A stretch of DNA of 64,000 nucleotides from Pelagomonas calceolata (lineage: Eukaryota; Sar; Pelagophyceae; Pelagomonadales; Pelagomonadaceae): contig CAKKNE010000003.1 in assembly GCA_918797485.1 (NCBI GenBank), positions 2,418,001 to 2,482,000 on the forward strand, in the 5' to 3' direction. This document shows positions 28,582 to 37,405 of this stretch, piece by piece. The position numbers were made by a program, and so were the translations under genes. The notes beneath the pieces were generated by a model that saw nothing but the letters and a program-made list of their open reading frames with translations, was not told where the DNA came from and ran no database searches. Position 1 is the stretch's first letter, and each line of letters opens with the position of its first letter.

Positions 28582-31500
28582 ATGGAAGTCCGAAGGGCCA
28601 CCCCGGACGACAGCCCCGGCGTCGCGTCGCTCGTGACGCTGACGGGCGGCGCGGCGAAATATCGCAAGCGCTACGGGAACTATAATGTGGCTCAATTACT
28701 AGAGACGGGCTACCTCTGTATTTCAGCTGTTGAGGATGGCAAAATGAAGGCGTTTTTAGTGATTGGGGACGCGCCGCCGCGCTGCAAAGCGGCCGATGCC
28801 GAAAGTTGGGCTTCTACGTTTTGTGCGAATTATACGGAGGGTGGCGCGATTGGCACGTGTGCGTGGATTGATTTCTCTGCGGCACTTGATGCAGACACCG
28901 CTGCTACGCGAGCGTGTCTGACCTTCGCCGTCTCTACTCTAAAAGGTGTGGACCACTTGATTCTGGCGCGGCAGCCGGACAAGCGGTCGCCGGAAGCGCC
29001 TCCCGAGCTAGCCGAGCTGTTTGATGTGCTCGAGCCGTCGCCCGAGCCGCTCCTAGCAAACTCGGACTTAGCGTACTGTCCTCGGACGAAACTCGCCCCG
29101 ACGCTGTCAGTGAGGGGCGCCTGCGTCGAGGACTCCGATGATTTGCTGCCGATCTTCCAGTCGCAATCTGAAGTCCTCGCGGAGCACTTCGGGGACTTCT
29201 TCCTCGCGGAAATTATTGAAAATGCGGATGAAAACAACAAGCAGCTCGTCGCCGTCGCCGACGACCACGCGGTCGGATTACTAAGTGCCTCCACAGACAT
29301 TGACGTCGCGACGCTCGGCGCGTGCTTCGAGCTCCAGCCCTTCGGGAACCTCGTCAAGGGCTCCTCGACGGAGGGTCAAGTACCGTCCGAGCAACCGGCC
29401 GATGCGCCGGCGGCCGCGCCCGCGCCGGCCGCCTTCGCCGCCGAGGAGGAGGTGGCCGTCGAGTCAAACTGCATGGCCGTGACGCTCTTCTGCCTGGACG
29501 CGCAGCACGAGTCGCGAGCGGCGGACTTCTTCGCGGCCATGTTCCAGTTGTGGCCGGACAAAAAGTACTGCGTCGTCACGGCGCCGCCGACGGTACAAAG
29601 AGCTGCATTTCTGGACGCCTTCGTGTCCATCCCGCCGAGGGCGGGCTCGACCTTTGCCCATACACTCTATTTATTGCATCGCGACGCGTTGCTCGCACCT
29701 TCTTCTTTAAGTGTGAGGCGCTACGACCCGTCACTACATGCCGAGGGCGCCGCCGCGTTAATTGGAGACGTCTCGTCGTTCGCGATTGATGCAGACACGA
29801 AGATGGAGGACAACCCGCCGACGGCGGCCTTTGTTGCGCTCATGAACGAGCAAGTCGTCGCCGTTGTTGATCTCTCGCGTAAAGGCGCCTCGACGGATGC
29901 TATCGACTGGTACAAGGCGAACTATGATATTGAGGCCTACGTGCCCTTTGAGCGCCACCGCGCGCGGGCCCAGGCCGTGCTAACAGATATGGTCGTGAAC
30001 CCGATATTTGCCACGTTCGGGCGCTACGTGCTGAAGGAGGCGATGCGTTTGTACGAGAAGACTTTATTATATCACGAGGCTCCTTCATCAGACGTGGTGC
30101 CTCTGCACGTCCTCGAGACGCTGGTGCCCGTGCCGGCGCGGTGGCGCGCGACGCCCAATCCCGGGGATGAGCTGCTCGGACGGAAGCGCGGCGACGAGGT
30201 ACCGGGCGGCACTTTATTGCACTACTTCGCGCGGCGCCTCGCGTCGGACCCGCGGCTTGTTCTTTCCCGGCGTCCCTTTTGACGCGCCATCGACCCCCAC
30301 GCCATCGAACCACGCCACCCCAACGCCATCGACGCGACGCGGTACCAACGGTCGATATACACAGGAGGTAAACGCGCGGATTGTTGTGATAGGGCTGAGC
30401 ACCTGCGCCGTCGGCATGCTCAAGGCCCTATTGCTCTCGTCGACGGCGAACGTCAAGCGCGTCACGCTGATCAGCGAGCCTGGTATCTCTCGCGCTTCGG
30501 GTGTGGTTGTCGACGAGGACTACCCCGAGCCTTTTGAGTTCGAGGCGCTCGGTCTGGGGCAGCGGCTGCGCGTCATCAAAGCTAGAGCAGTGGCCGTCGA
30601 CGCCGAGGCCAAGGTTGTACAATTGCCCGACGGCGCGTTAGTGCCGTACGACATTCTGGTGCTGGCCCACGGCCTCCAGGAAAGCGCGCAGCGGGACCTC
30701 GTTACGAAAGCGGGCAAGGAGCTCCTGCCCGACGCGAGCGACCTTGCCGATTGGAACTCGCCCGAGGTCGATATTGTGGCGGAGCTCACCAAGGTCCCGT
30801 CAGATATGGAGGAGGAGGCCACGGATTTATCTGGCTTCGTGTCGCTGTCCTCGGACAACGCCTCGGACGAGCTGGCCGACGCGGTGTCGAAACTCGGGGA
30901 GGGCTCCGTGGTTATTGTGGGCGGCGGCTTAGATGCCCTAGCCGCGGCCCGGCGCCTCCTGGATTTGGGGGTGGCCGCGTCCAACATCAAAATAGCCTGC
31001 GAGAATGATCAATTGGAGCCGCTCGGCGATCAAGTCATCGACCGCGTCGTTCAGCAGTCTATGGAAGTGGCCGTCGAGTACGGGCTGAAATTCGCCGAGC
31101 TGGTACGAGACAATGGCGCTCTCAGCGCGGCGCGGTTCGCGCGGCCGGTGCAACAGGACGACGCGCCGGCGCCGGCGCCTCCACAAGAGGACGACGTCGA
31201 GGCGTGGGTCGAGCGGCCCGCGACGCCCCCGCCGGAAATCGTGGATTTGAAGTGTGGCCTTGTCGTCGGCGCGTCGACGCCCGCTGTCGCGGCGAACGCG
31301 GCGGCGCTGACGGACTACCCGCTGACGGTCGATTCAACGTTCAAGACCTGCGACGACAGCATCTACGCCGCGGGCCGCCACGTCGCGGGCCAGGAGCGGT
31401 TCAACTCCCTCGAGCTCGGCGCGTGCCTGGCCCAGAGCCTGCTGGCGCGGCTCACGGATTCCAGCGTCGAGGCGCCGGACTTTCGCAAGGCACGGGCCGT

Positions 31501-32275
31501 GTCGGCGACGCTGCCGGGCGGGCTGTTCTACTGCCGCGCGGCGCTTCCCACCGTGCCGGTCGACGCGACCGCGCTGCCGACGGGGATGCTGGGCAACGAC
31601 GAGGTGCGCGGTCCGCGTCCTTTTTTTTGCCTTCCCGGTAGTCGCTACGCCGAGTATGCTGCTCTTCCGCCTGCGAGAGAGAGAGAGCCGACCGCTTACT
31701 GACCGTCACGCTTGACGCCATCGACGCAGGCCCAGGCTCTGCTCGAGAAGAGCTCCGGCGTGCACGCGCTGCGCGACCTCGCCGCGGCGCGGGACAAGTA
31801 CTCCATCCTCAAAGTCGACGGTTCGGGACTGCTCTGCGAGATCATTTATCTCGGGAAAGCGCCCGTCGAGCCGCGGAACCTCGCGGCGGTCGTCGGCCGG
31901 CAAGAGGCCCATTTAAACGGCGCGTGGGCGGCCTACGAGCGCGGCGTCGTCGACGACTGGGTCGCCTTCCTGCGGGAGGACTGGTGCTCGGCCGTGCGGC
32001 ACGACCGCTTCCAGGGCCTGCACGACGCTCTGAGCAAGATGATCCGCGAGGACGAGTTCGGCCGGGATTTGATACAGCAATTGGTCGGCGAGGCGGACGC
32101 GGGCCGCGACGCGGAGGCGATCCGGCAGCTGCGGGAAAAGGCCGTCGGCGTCGGCGGCGGCAACCTGCCGGAGAAGACGCGGAAATTGCTGGAGGGGGCC
32201 GTGCTGGGGTATCTGCGGAAGAACCGGGGGTTGTTGCCGCGGTTCTCGCTGGTGGAGCGGGAGGCGGCGGCCTAG
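28582..32275 (+). CDS. CFAP61: CFAP61, radial-spoke/axoneme protein
   Basis: Three exons, 28582-30198, 30365-31603 and 31730-32275, all joined in phase 0, give 1133 residues (human about 1237). The N-terminal acyltransferase-like domain has the family stretch EDSDDLLPIFQSQSEVL and FFLAEIIENADENNKQLVAV. The C-terminal part is a Rossmann FAD/NAD-like fold: RIVVIGLSTCAVGML, ISEPGISRASGVVVDEDYPE, and VVIVGGGLDALAAARRL with a GxGxxA-like loop. The end contains a helical domain. CFAP61 is part of the calmodulin- and spoke-associated complex at the base of radial spokes. Both introns interrupt the frame directly after GACGAG and are introner-derived. Confidence 0.88.
30199..30364 (+). mobile_element. 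Introner-derived intron 1 of CFAP61
   Basis: 166 nt with three copies of the ACGCCATCGACG core (about 30285, 30300, 30325). Flanks look like a decayed 8-bp target duplication: GAGGTACC at 30196-30203 and GAGGTAAA at 30365-30372. Because the duplicated target contains GAG|GT, splicing at either ACACAG or the next GAG (30367) keeps the frame; the latter restores the original exon exactly. Confidence 0.75.
31604..31729 (+). mobile_element. Introner-derived intron 2 of CFAP61
   Basis: 126 nt, donor GTGCGCGG, ending GACGCCATCGACGCAG, so the shared core itself forms the acceptor. It holds an 8-bp T run, a GAGAGAGAGAGAG tract about 55 nt before the acceptor, and no pyrimidine tract. Confidence 0.7.
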
Positions 32276-32394
32276 TTTTTCTTGTTGGGGGAGTAAGTTG
32301 AGCGCTCGGGCGATTCCTCTACGTCCTGCCCGGTTGAGCTGTGCCGTGGCGCCAGGACGCGCTCTAGAAGAAATGCAAACCATAGTCGTTTTTA

Positions 32395-32613
32395 TTACTT
32401 TTGTGCATCTTGCGATGGCCTCGCAGACGCGTCGGCGAGCGTCTTGGCGAGCTCCGCCCGCTCTTGGGCGAGTTTCGCGCGCGCCGTCCGAAACGCGTCC
32501 TGGACGCTTACGGCCCCGCGCCCCGATTAATATCCGTCGAGTTCCTCCACCGTGCAGCCCAAGGCCTTGGCGAGTTCCTCGCATGAAATCTCGTCGTCGT
32601 CGTCGGAAGCCAT
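32395..32613 (-). CDS. Possible small gene with one internal stop or a mini-intron
   Basis: The frame opens MASDDDDEISCEELAKALG, runs 28 codons to a TAA at 32527-32529, and continues in the same frame as a well-formed charged helix (VQDAFRTARAKLAQERAEL, then AKTLADASARPSQDAQK) to a stop at 32395-32397. A 51-nt GT...AG segment spanning the TAA (GTGGAG to GTCCAG) would remove it in frame. It could be a short gene with a very small intron or a decayed gene. It lies directly downstream of the minus-strand MYND fragment and antisense to nothing. Confidence 0.35.
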
Positions 32614-32639
32614 CGTCTCGCGGGCGCGGAGCGCGTCTC

Positions 32640-32785
32640 GCGCGTCTTGCAATATCTGGTCTTGCACCTACTACACCTTTTCTTGTGGTCGTGGGCCAGT
32701 GGAGCGGCGCAGGCGGCGCAATTTGTGAGGATCATTTTGCGTTGGCGGGGTCTGTGAGGGGTCGCGGCGGCGGCGTGTGTGGGCG
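32640..32785 (-). pseudogene. Truncated MYND finger copy with its 5' leader
   Basis: Reads MILTNCAACAAPLAHDHKKR then CSRCKTRYCKT and then loses similarity. The first half of a MYND zinc finger is present (CxxC, CxxCxxxYC). About 40 bp before the ATG also match the plus-strand copy at 34.3 kb, so leader and coding start were duplicated together. The two copies are inverted and 1.6 kb apart. Confidence 0.65.
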
Positions 32786-32789
32786 CGAG

Positions 32790-34310
32790 AAACCCGTTTT
32801 GCTGCTTTTACTTTTCACGCGCGACGCGACCTAGAGCTGTTTGAACGTCGTTCGGTTCGCTATTCGTCCAAAGAGATTGATGGGACACTTACTGGGGGCC
32901 GAAAAAATTAATTTCTTGATGTCGCGATTTTGACGACGCCGCCATGACGGCCGCGTCGGTGGAATCCAGTCGATTCGTGGTCCTGAGGTCTCCCTGGGGT
33001 CGCTTTTGGTCGGTACTATTCACGTGCAATCGCCTACGCCGCATGCGTGAGCGCTTCCATCGGTGGATTCCTATGAGGACAGGTGCTCAGCTCCCTACAT
33101 GTCTCCACCATGATCCTCCAAAGTTTTGGATCAAGAGCTCTCTCAAGAGCCCCAAGAACCAGCGCATGCGGCCTAGGCGACTACCCGACCCCAGACCTCT
33201 CTCGGAGGGAGTCCGAGAGCCGATCTGCATCCGAAAAAAGTAAATAATTTGGGCCCGATGGCGCCCCGTTCCCGTCAAAAACGTCAATTACCCGAGGGCC
33301 CCCAGTAGCCGCCGTAGCGGTCTCGTTGGACCCCATACTACCCCAGCGATAGTCAATTACAAGTATATGACATCTACATTATAAGAAGGGTACTTTTGGC
33401 TGCCCACGCTTGGGGCGTGAACATCTTTATCTGGACCTCGCGCAAGTCAGTCGATCGTGAAACAAACGATCTCTCCAAGGTCCATGGTGATGGTACACGG
33501 GCTGATGGTCGCAGGTCCAAATAATTCGGCCCAATTAGCCAGATCGTGGGCTCGCGAGACCAACGAGCCGCGCCGAGCATCTTTGGGTCTCGGAGCAATG
33601 TAGTACACAGTCAAGCTGGTTAGCTGGCCCGTCCCACAACCAAAGCGCCTGAAACGCAAATTTATTTCACAACTCACGGGTCTGGGGCCAATTCAGTGCC
33701 CCGCGTACGCACCGTCGTCCGCGGAGAACGGGCAGGTCGGTCGATCGTGAATAGAACAACGGCGTTATGGTCCATCTGGAAGGTATCGTCGCCGATACTC
33801 GCGGGTGCAGGTTCTGAATCCATCTTCGCAAAAACTTGGGGGCGCCGAGTCGACGAATCGGGAGGCTCTAACGGAGCACCTATCATAGCTCATAGTCGCT
33901 GAGGCGGCTATGATGGAATCTACCACCAACAAACGGAAGGAAACGAACATAAACGCGAGAGTTGTCTAGTAGAATTCTTCTCCCGCCTTCCGAGCGCGGG
34001 CCGTCGGCTCCGGTTCCGTCGAGTGTGTATGAAAACTGGGCTGGAGTTGATATAATGTACTATCTGGACGATAGATGGCGGCGTCAATCGTTGGTGTAAT
34101 TTGGCAAGCCGTAAGACTTATCCGTGAATGTCGCGGGCGGTGCCTTCCGGGAGGCGCGAGGGTATGTTCCCGCGCCCCTACGCTGAAATCTTTGGTCGCG
34201 GCGAACGACTAGGATGTGTTCTGAATTTGGGTCATTCTTTTGACGCTATCGGAGCGTATCTTTGAATTTGCTAGTAAGTCGCTACGCTAGCTAACTCTAC
34301 CAGAGCAATT
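32790..34310. other. Gene-poor, lower-GC stretch with a decayed coding-like duplication
   Basis: 1.5 kb, visibly richer in A/T than the surroundings. On the minus strand two related segments about 295 bp apart (near 33745-33800 and 33450-33505) translate to similar short strings (FQMDHNAVVLFTIDRPA; TITMDLGEIVCFTID). In DNA both contain GTCGATCGTGAA and TGGTCCAT. They look like a tandem duplication inside an old, broken gene or element. I cannot name the family. Near 34270-34291 a GCTAGTAAG...GCTAGC string may be a decayed palindrome copy. Confidence 0.5.
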
Positions 34311-34346
34311 CCCGCCGCCGCGACCCTCAGACCCCGCCAAAGCAAG

Positions 34347-34730
34347 ATGATCCTCACAACTTGCGCCGCCTGCGCCGCCCCACTGGCCCACACCGCGCCG
34401 CGATGTATTAGATGCCACACGAGATACTGTAACAAAACTTGCCAGCATGACCACTGGCGCCGCGGTCACAAGCAGATGTGTAAAAAAATACACCGCGGCG
34501 GCAACGCCGAGCAATACCACGCCAACAAAAAATATAAGGAGGCCGTCGCGGTCGCGGTCGAGAAATGCGCGGACGACACGAAGGGCCAGACGTGCTACAT
34601 TTGTACGCAGGCGCTCCATTGGAAAACGAAGGAGGGCCTCGTGCGCGGGTGTGCGTGCCGCGGGACGGCGGGCTTCGCGCATGTTTCTTGTCTGGCGGAG
34701 CAGGCGAAGATTTTGATGGACGAGGCCGAA
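34347..34730 (+). pseudogene. MYND-RINGv fragment (N-terminal part of a MYND-RINGv-TPR family gene)
   Basis: Starts MILTTCAACAAPLAHTAPR, complete MYND finger (CxxC, CIRCHTRYCNKTCQ, HWRRGHKQMC), then a RINGv-like domain (CYICTQALHWKTKEGLV, CACRGTAGFAHVSC, LAEQAKILMDEAE). At DEAE the family would continue into the second RING half and TPRs; instead the DNA changes to a U2 snRNA 3' half, and the frame ends at 34775 inside it. Expression as a short zinc-finger protein of 142 residues is possible because the frame is intact. Confidence 0.65.
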
Positions 34731-34844
34731 TGCCTTGGAATACTTATCACTCGCATTTTTGGGATTAGGGGGTGACGCGTCGCTTGCGTACCGTCCTCCC
34801 ACCGATGTCCACGGCCTTGCACCACCGCCGTGTGACGTCAACCC
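34731..34844 (+). pseudogene. 3' half of a divergent U2 snRNA
   Basis: Aligns without gaps to 38704-38817 of the full U2 gene: TTGGAATACTTATCACTCG, an Sm-like site CATTTTTGGG, and both 3' stem-loops. In stem-loop III the pair TGC/GCA has become CGC/GCG, and in stem-loop IV CTAG/CTAG has become CACGG/CCGTG, so both arms changed together. The U2 5' half with the branch-point recognition sequence is absent; MYND-RINGv coding sequence is fused in its place. Confidence 0.75.
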
Positions 34845-34899
34845 AAGGTACTACCCTTGTAAAACATTTTTTTTTGGCTTTAATTATTTTGACTCTGGA

Positions 34900-34921
34900 G
34901 CTAGCGGCGCGAGGCACTAGC
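34900..34921. repeat. CTAG palindrome, copy 7
   Basis: 22 bp, GCTAGCGGCGCGAGG to CACTAGC, 298 bp upstream of the DENR start and 56 bp after the U2-like segment. Confidence 0.7.
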
Positions 34922-35218
34922 AGACAAGCCGCTGGAGAGCAGCACCATTGCACGGCTGTACTCCTAACGCAAACGAGCAATTCCTCGTGAGCGATCGTCT
35001 GCGCGTCGCACCGACGTCGTTGGAGCACGCTACGATACCGCCGTGCGTCTCCGGCCGCGCACAGCCGCACCCCACCCGAGACAGCGATCCCACTCACGCC
35101 GCAAAGCGTGCGGTTGAGCAGCGAAATTCGGACCGGGTCGCGTCGATAGCGTACAAGCCACCTCCATACCGCGCGCAAGTCTAACCAACCGCAGCCTCCG
35201 CGGGGCCGAGAGACCGTC

Positions 35219-36537
35219 ATGGCGTCATACGACGAAGCCCTCCAAAAGATGTACAGCGACCGCCTCACGCGCTTCTACCGGAACTACGACGAGGCCAAGG
35301 TCGCGAGCGTCCCAAGCCGTGCGGAAATCAAAATGAACCAGTGGCCCGCGCGAGCGCCGAGTGACGACTCGCGTCGATGGCGTGTCAGCTCTACCATCAC
35401 GGGAAAGAGCTCCCGACGCGGCGCGGCGATGGCGTGAAGCGGGGCCCGCGTCGCGTCGATGGCGTTCGGGGTGGCCCGCGTCGACGCCTAGACGTCGTCG
35501 GCGTGAGGATGACAGAGAGATGGAGAGAGAGAAACCAGAACAGGATGTTTCGAGAGACGTGGATGACAGAGAGAAGGAGAGAGAGGGAGATCAGAACAGC
35601 CATAGAACTCCACGCCACACTCAGGTCCCGACGCTCCTCCAAAAGTACAAAGGCAAAGAAGAGCAGCTCCTCGCGGCCATGGTCAAGAAGTACGGCCCCG
35701 AGCCCGAGCCCGAGGACGACGCCGCCGACGCGGCGGCGACGGACGAGGAGGACGACGAGCACCCGCGCGTCGCGCCGGGCAAGAACGCCGACGGCGCCGA
35801 CGACGACGAGGAGCTGGCGCAGCCGGCGCCCGAGGAGCCGTTTGTGCGCGGCGTCCGTTGTTTCTTCGACGCGGCGCGGCGATGGCGTGAAGCAGCCCGC
35901 GTCGACGCCTAGATGTCGTCGCGGCGCGGCGATGGCGTGAAGCCGGGCCCGCCTCGCGTCGACGGCGTCCGGGATGGCTCGGGTAGGGTGAAGAGAGATG
36001 GGAGGAGAGAGAGAGAGAGCGATAAAAACGCGCAGGGAATCCGACGGCGAGGACAAGGTCCCGATCTACTGCCCCTTGAACGGCCTTCCGCCGGAGTACT
36101 GCGAGTACTACCCCGACTACGACAAGACGCGGCCCTGGATCGCCGAGCACTGCCCCCATTTACTAAAGGGCGAGGACGAGGCCGGCGACGTCGGCAAGAA
36201 GGGCAAGCGCGGCGGCGGCGTCATCAAGAAGAAGACCATCAGCGCCGACAAGCAGAAGGTCATCATCTCGAAGGAGGTGCGGAACAAGAAGAAGGCCGTG
36301 ACGAGCGTCGAGGGCCTCGAGACCTTCTCCGTCAAGCTCAAGGACGCGGCCAAGGTCTTCGGGAAGAAGTTCGCGGCCTCGTCGTCGGTCAAGGAGAAGG
36401 ACAGCGGCGGCCAGGAGATCGTCATCCAGGGCGACGTCATCTGGGACCTGCCCGCGCTGCTCGAGAAGGAGTACAAGATCCCGAAGTCCAAGATCTTCGA
36501 GCGCGAGAAGGGCGGCAAGCTGTCGAAGGTGCGGTAA
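35219..36537 (+). CDS. DENR: DENR/TMA22, density-regulated protein with SUI1 domain
   Basis: Three exons, 35219-35308, 35625-35839 and 36036-36537, give 268 residues (human 198). The N-terminal extension (YSDRLTRFYRNYDEAKVASV joined to PTLLQKYKGKEEQLLAAMVKKY) is a helical module I know from other stramenopile proteins; a long acidic linker follows. The DENR core then reads PIYCPLNGLPPEYCEYYPDY with the zinc-type CxxC-like positions (one Cys is Asn), and the SUI1 fold VTSVEGLETFSVKLKDAAK, FGKKFAASSSV and IVIQGDVIWDLPALLEK. With MCT1 it recycles 40S subunits and drives reinitiation. Exon joints restore ASVPTLLQ and EEPESDGED. All introns are introner-derived. Confidence 0.88.
35309..35624 (+). 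mobile_element. Introner-derived intron 1 of DENR
   Basis: 316 nt. A decayed target duplication, GTCCCAAG at 35309-35316 and GTCCCGAC at 35625-35632, supplies the donor GT exactly as in the PiT copy. The element starts CCGTGCGGAAATCAAA, close to the PiT repeat CTGTGTGGAAATCAAA. It holds the core CGTCGATGGCGT and variants at about 35372, 35425 and 35454, and an internally duplicated GATGACAGAGAGA-rich tract (about 35507-35600) before the acceptor. Confidence 0.85.
35840..36035 (+). mobile_element. Introner-derived intron 2 of DENR
   Basis: 196 nt, donor GTTTGTG, acceptor ACGCGCAG, phase 2. Contains GGCGATGGCGTGAAGC twice (about 35877 and 35926), CGTCGACGCCTAGA shared with intron 1, and a GAGAGAGAGAGAG tract 20 nt before the acceptor. 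Confidence 0.8.
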
Positions 36538-36539
36538 GG

Positions 36540-36598
36540 TTCTTTGAGTTATCACGGTCGCGGCGATGGCGTGGGGGTTCGGAAAAACACAAATCCTC
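36540..36598. repeat. Stray introner core in the DENR-UBC9 convergent spacer
   Basis: GTCGCGGCGATGGCGTGGGG at about 36558-36577 matches the core of the neighbouring introns, outside any predicted intron. It may be the end of a decayed copy in an untranslated region. Confidence 0.5.
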
Positions 36599-37405
36599 TT
36601 ACTCGATGACGACCACGTCGTCGTCGTCGTCCGGCAGCGGCCGCTTCCGGTACTTGTCCGCCTCCTGCCTCAGGCGCCGCTCGTAGGCCGGCCGGTTCCG
36701 CTCGTAGAGCGTCTGGACCTCGGGCCGCGCGCCGGCGGGGAACGGGTTGTCCAGCAGCTCCTGGATCGCGCACAGAATTTGCTTGATCGTGATCGACGGC
36801 GACCACTGGCCGTGCCACGTCCCGTCGGGCTCGTTCAGCAGATTGAGGCAGATGCGCCCGCTGCTCCAGACGTTCAGGTGCCAGAAGACCTGTGCGTAAA
36901 ACAAAATTTCACGGCGCATTCGTGCTGAGTCGTCGCGTCGACCTCCACGCCAGACGCGCCGGCTCACTGGTTGATTTGTGCACGGTTCTTCGACCTCGCC
37001 CGGCCGCGACACGAACTTGACGACCGGCGCCGTCGCGGGGTAGTCGCTGGAGAACTCCATCGTGAGGTTGAACTCGCAGCCCTCCCACCTGCACGCGCGT
37101 GGCGTCGTCATCAGGGTGCGTCGCGGCGATGGCGTGACGGTGGGTAGCACGTCTCGCGTGCGCCGTGCGGGGACGCCGTCGTGCCGACAAGACGTCGAGA
37201 CACGACCCGATACGAGTATGAGAAGGCACCGCGGACGCGGAAACGCGTACATCGTGTCCTTCTTGCCCGGGATGACGACGTCCCAGTTCAGGAGGTCCGT
37301 CGACCCGTCGGCCTTGCTCCGAGGCCGCGCGACGAAGCCGATGGGGTGGTCCTTGCGCCAGCTGCGCCGTTCCTCGCGGAGGCGTCCTTCGGCTATGCCG
37401 GCCAT
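36599..37405 (-). CDS. UBC9: UBC9, SUMO-conjugating E2 enzyme
   Basis: Three exons, 37405-37251, 37088-36995 and 36889-36599, give 179 residues. MAGIAEGRLREERRSWRKDH and PIGFVARP match UBC9 strongly, then NWDVVIPGKKD, WEGCEFNLTMEFSSDYPATAP, and after the active site SGRICLNLL the diagnostic ITIKQILCAIQELLDNP. The catalytic Cys is present. The usual HPN motif reads HLN. The C-terminus DDDDDVVVIE is an extension that looks like a SUMO-interacting motif. The second exon's end is uncertain: a donor at 36994 (used here) or one at 37013 both keep phase; the first fits the introner pattern, the second leaves a shorter loop closer to other UBC9s. Confidence 0.85.
   Translation of the reverse strand: MAGIAEGRLREERRSWRKDHPIGFVARPRSKADGSTDLLNWDVVIPGKKDTMYAFPRPRCLLILVSGRVSTSCRHDGVPARRTRDVLPTVTPSPRRTLMTTPRACRWEGCEFNLTMEFSSDYPATAPVVKFVSRPGEVEEPCTNQPVSRRVWRGGRRDDSARMRREILFYAQVFWHLNVWSSGRICLNLLNEPDGTWHGQWSPSITIKQILCAIQELLDNPFPAGARPEVQTLYERNRPAYERRLRQEADKYRKRPLPDDDDDVVVIE
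36890..36994 (-). mobile_element. Introner-derived intron 2 of UBC9
   Basis: 105 nt. After GTCGAAGAA the sequence CCGTGCACAAATCAACCAGTG closely follows the start of DENR intron 1 (CCGTGCGGAAATC, then AACCAGTG). The core is degraded (GCGTCTGGCGTGG). The acceptor is CGCACAG. Confidence 0.65.
37089..37250 (-). mobile_element. Introner-derived intron 1 of UBC9
   Basis: 162 nt, donor GTACGCG, acceptor GCGTGCAG, phase 2. It carries CACGCCATCGCCGCGACGC at about 37120-37138, the complement of the core variant GGCGATGGCGT. Confidence 0.75.

Noticed and set aside
32790-34310. Virus-like or retroelement remnant as the explanation for the low-GC island
   Set aside because: No reverse transcriptase, integrase, capsid or terminal repeat pattern visible; left as unknown.
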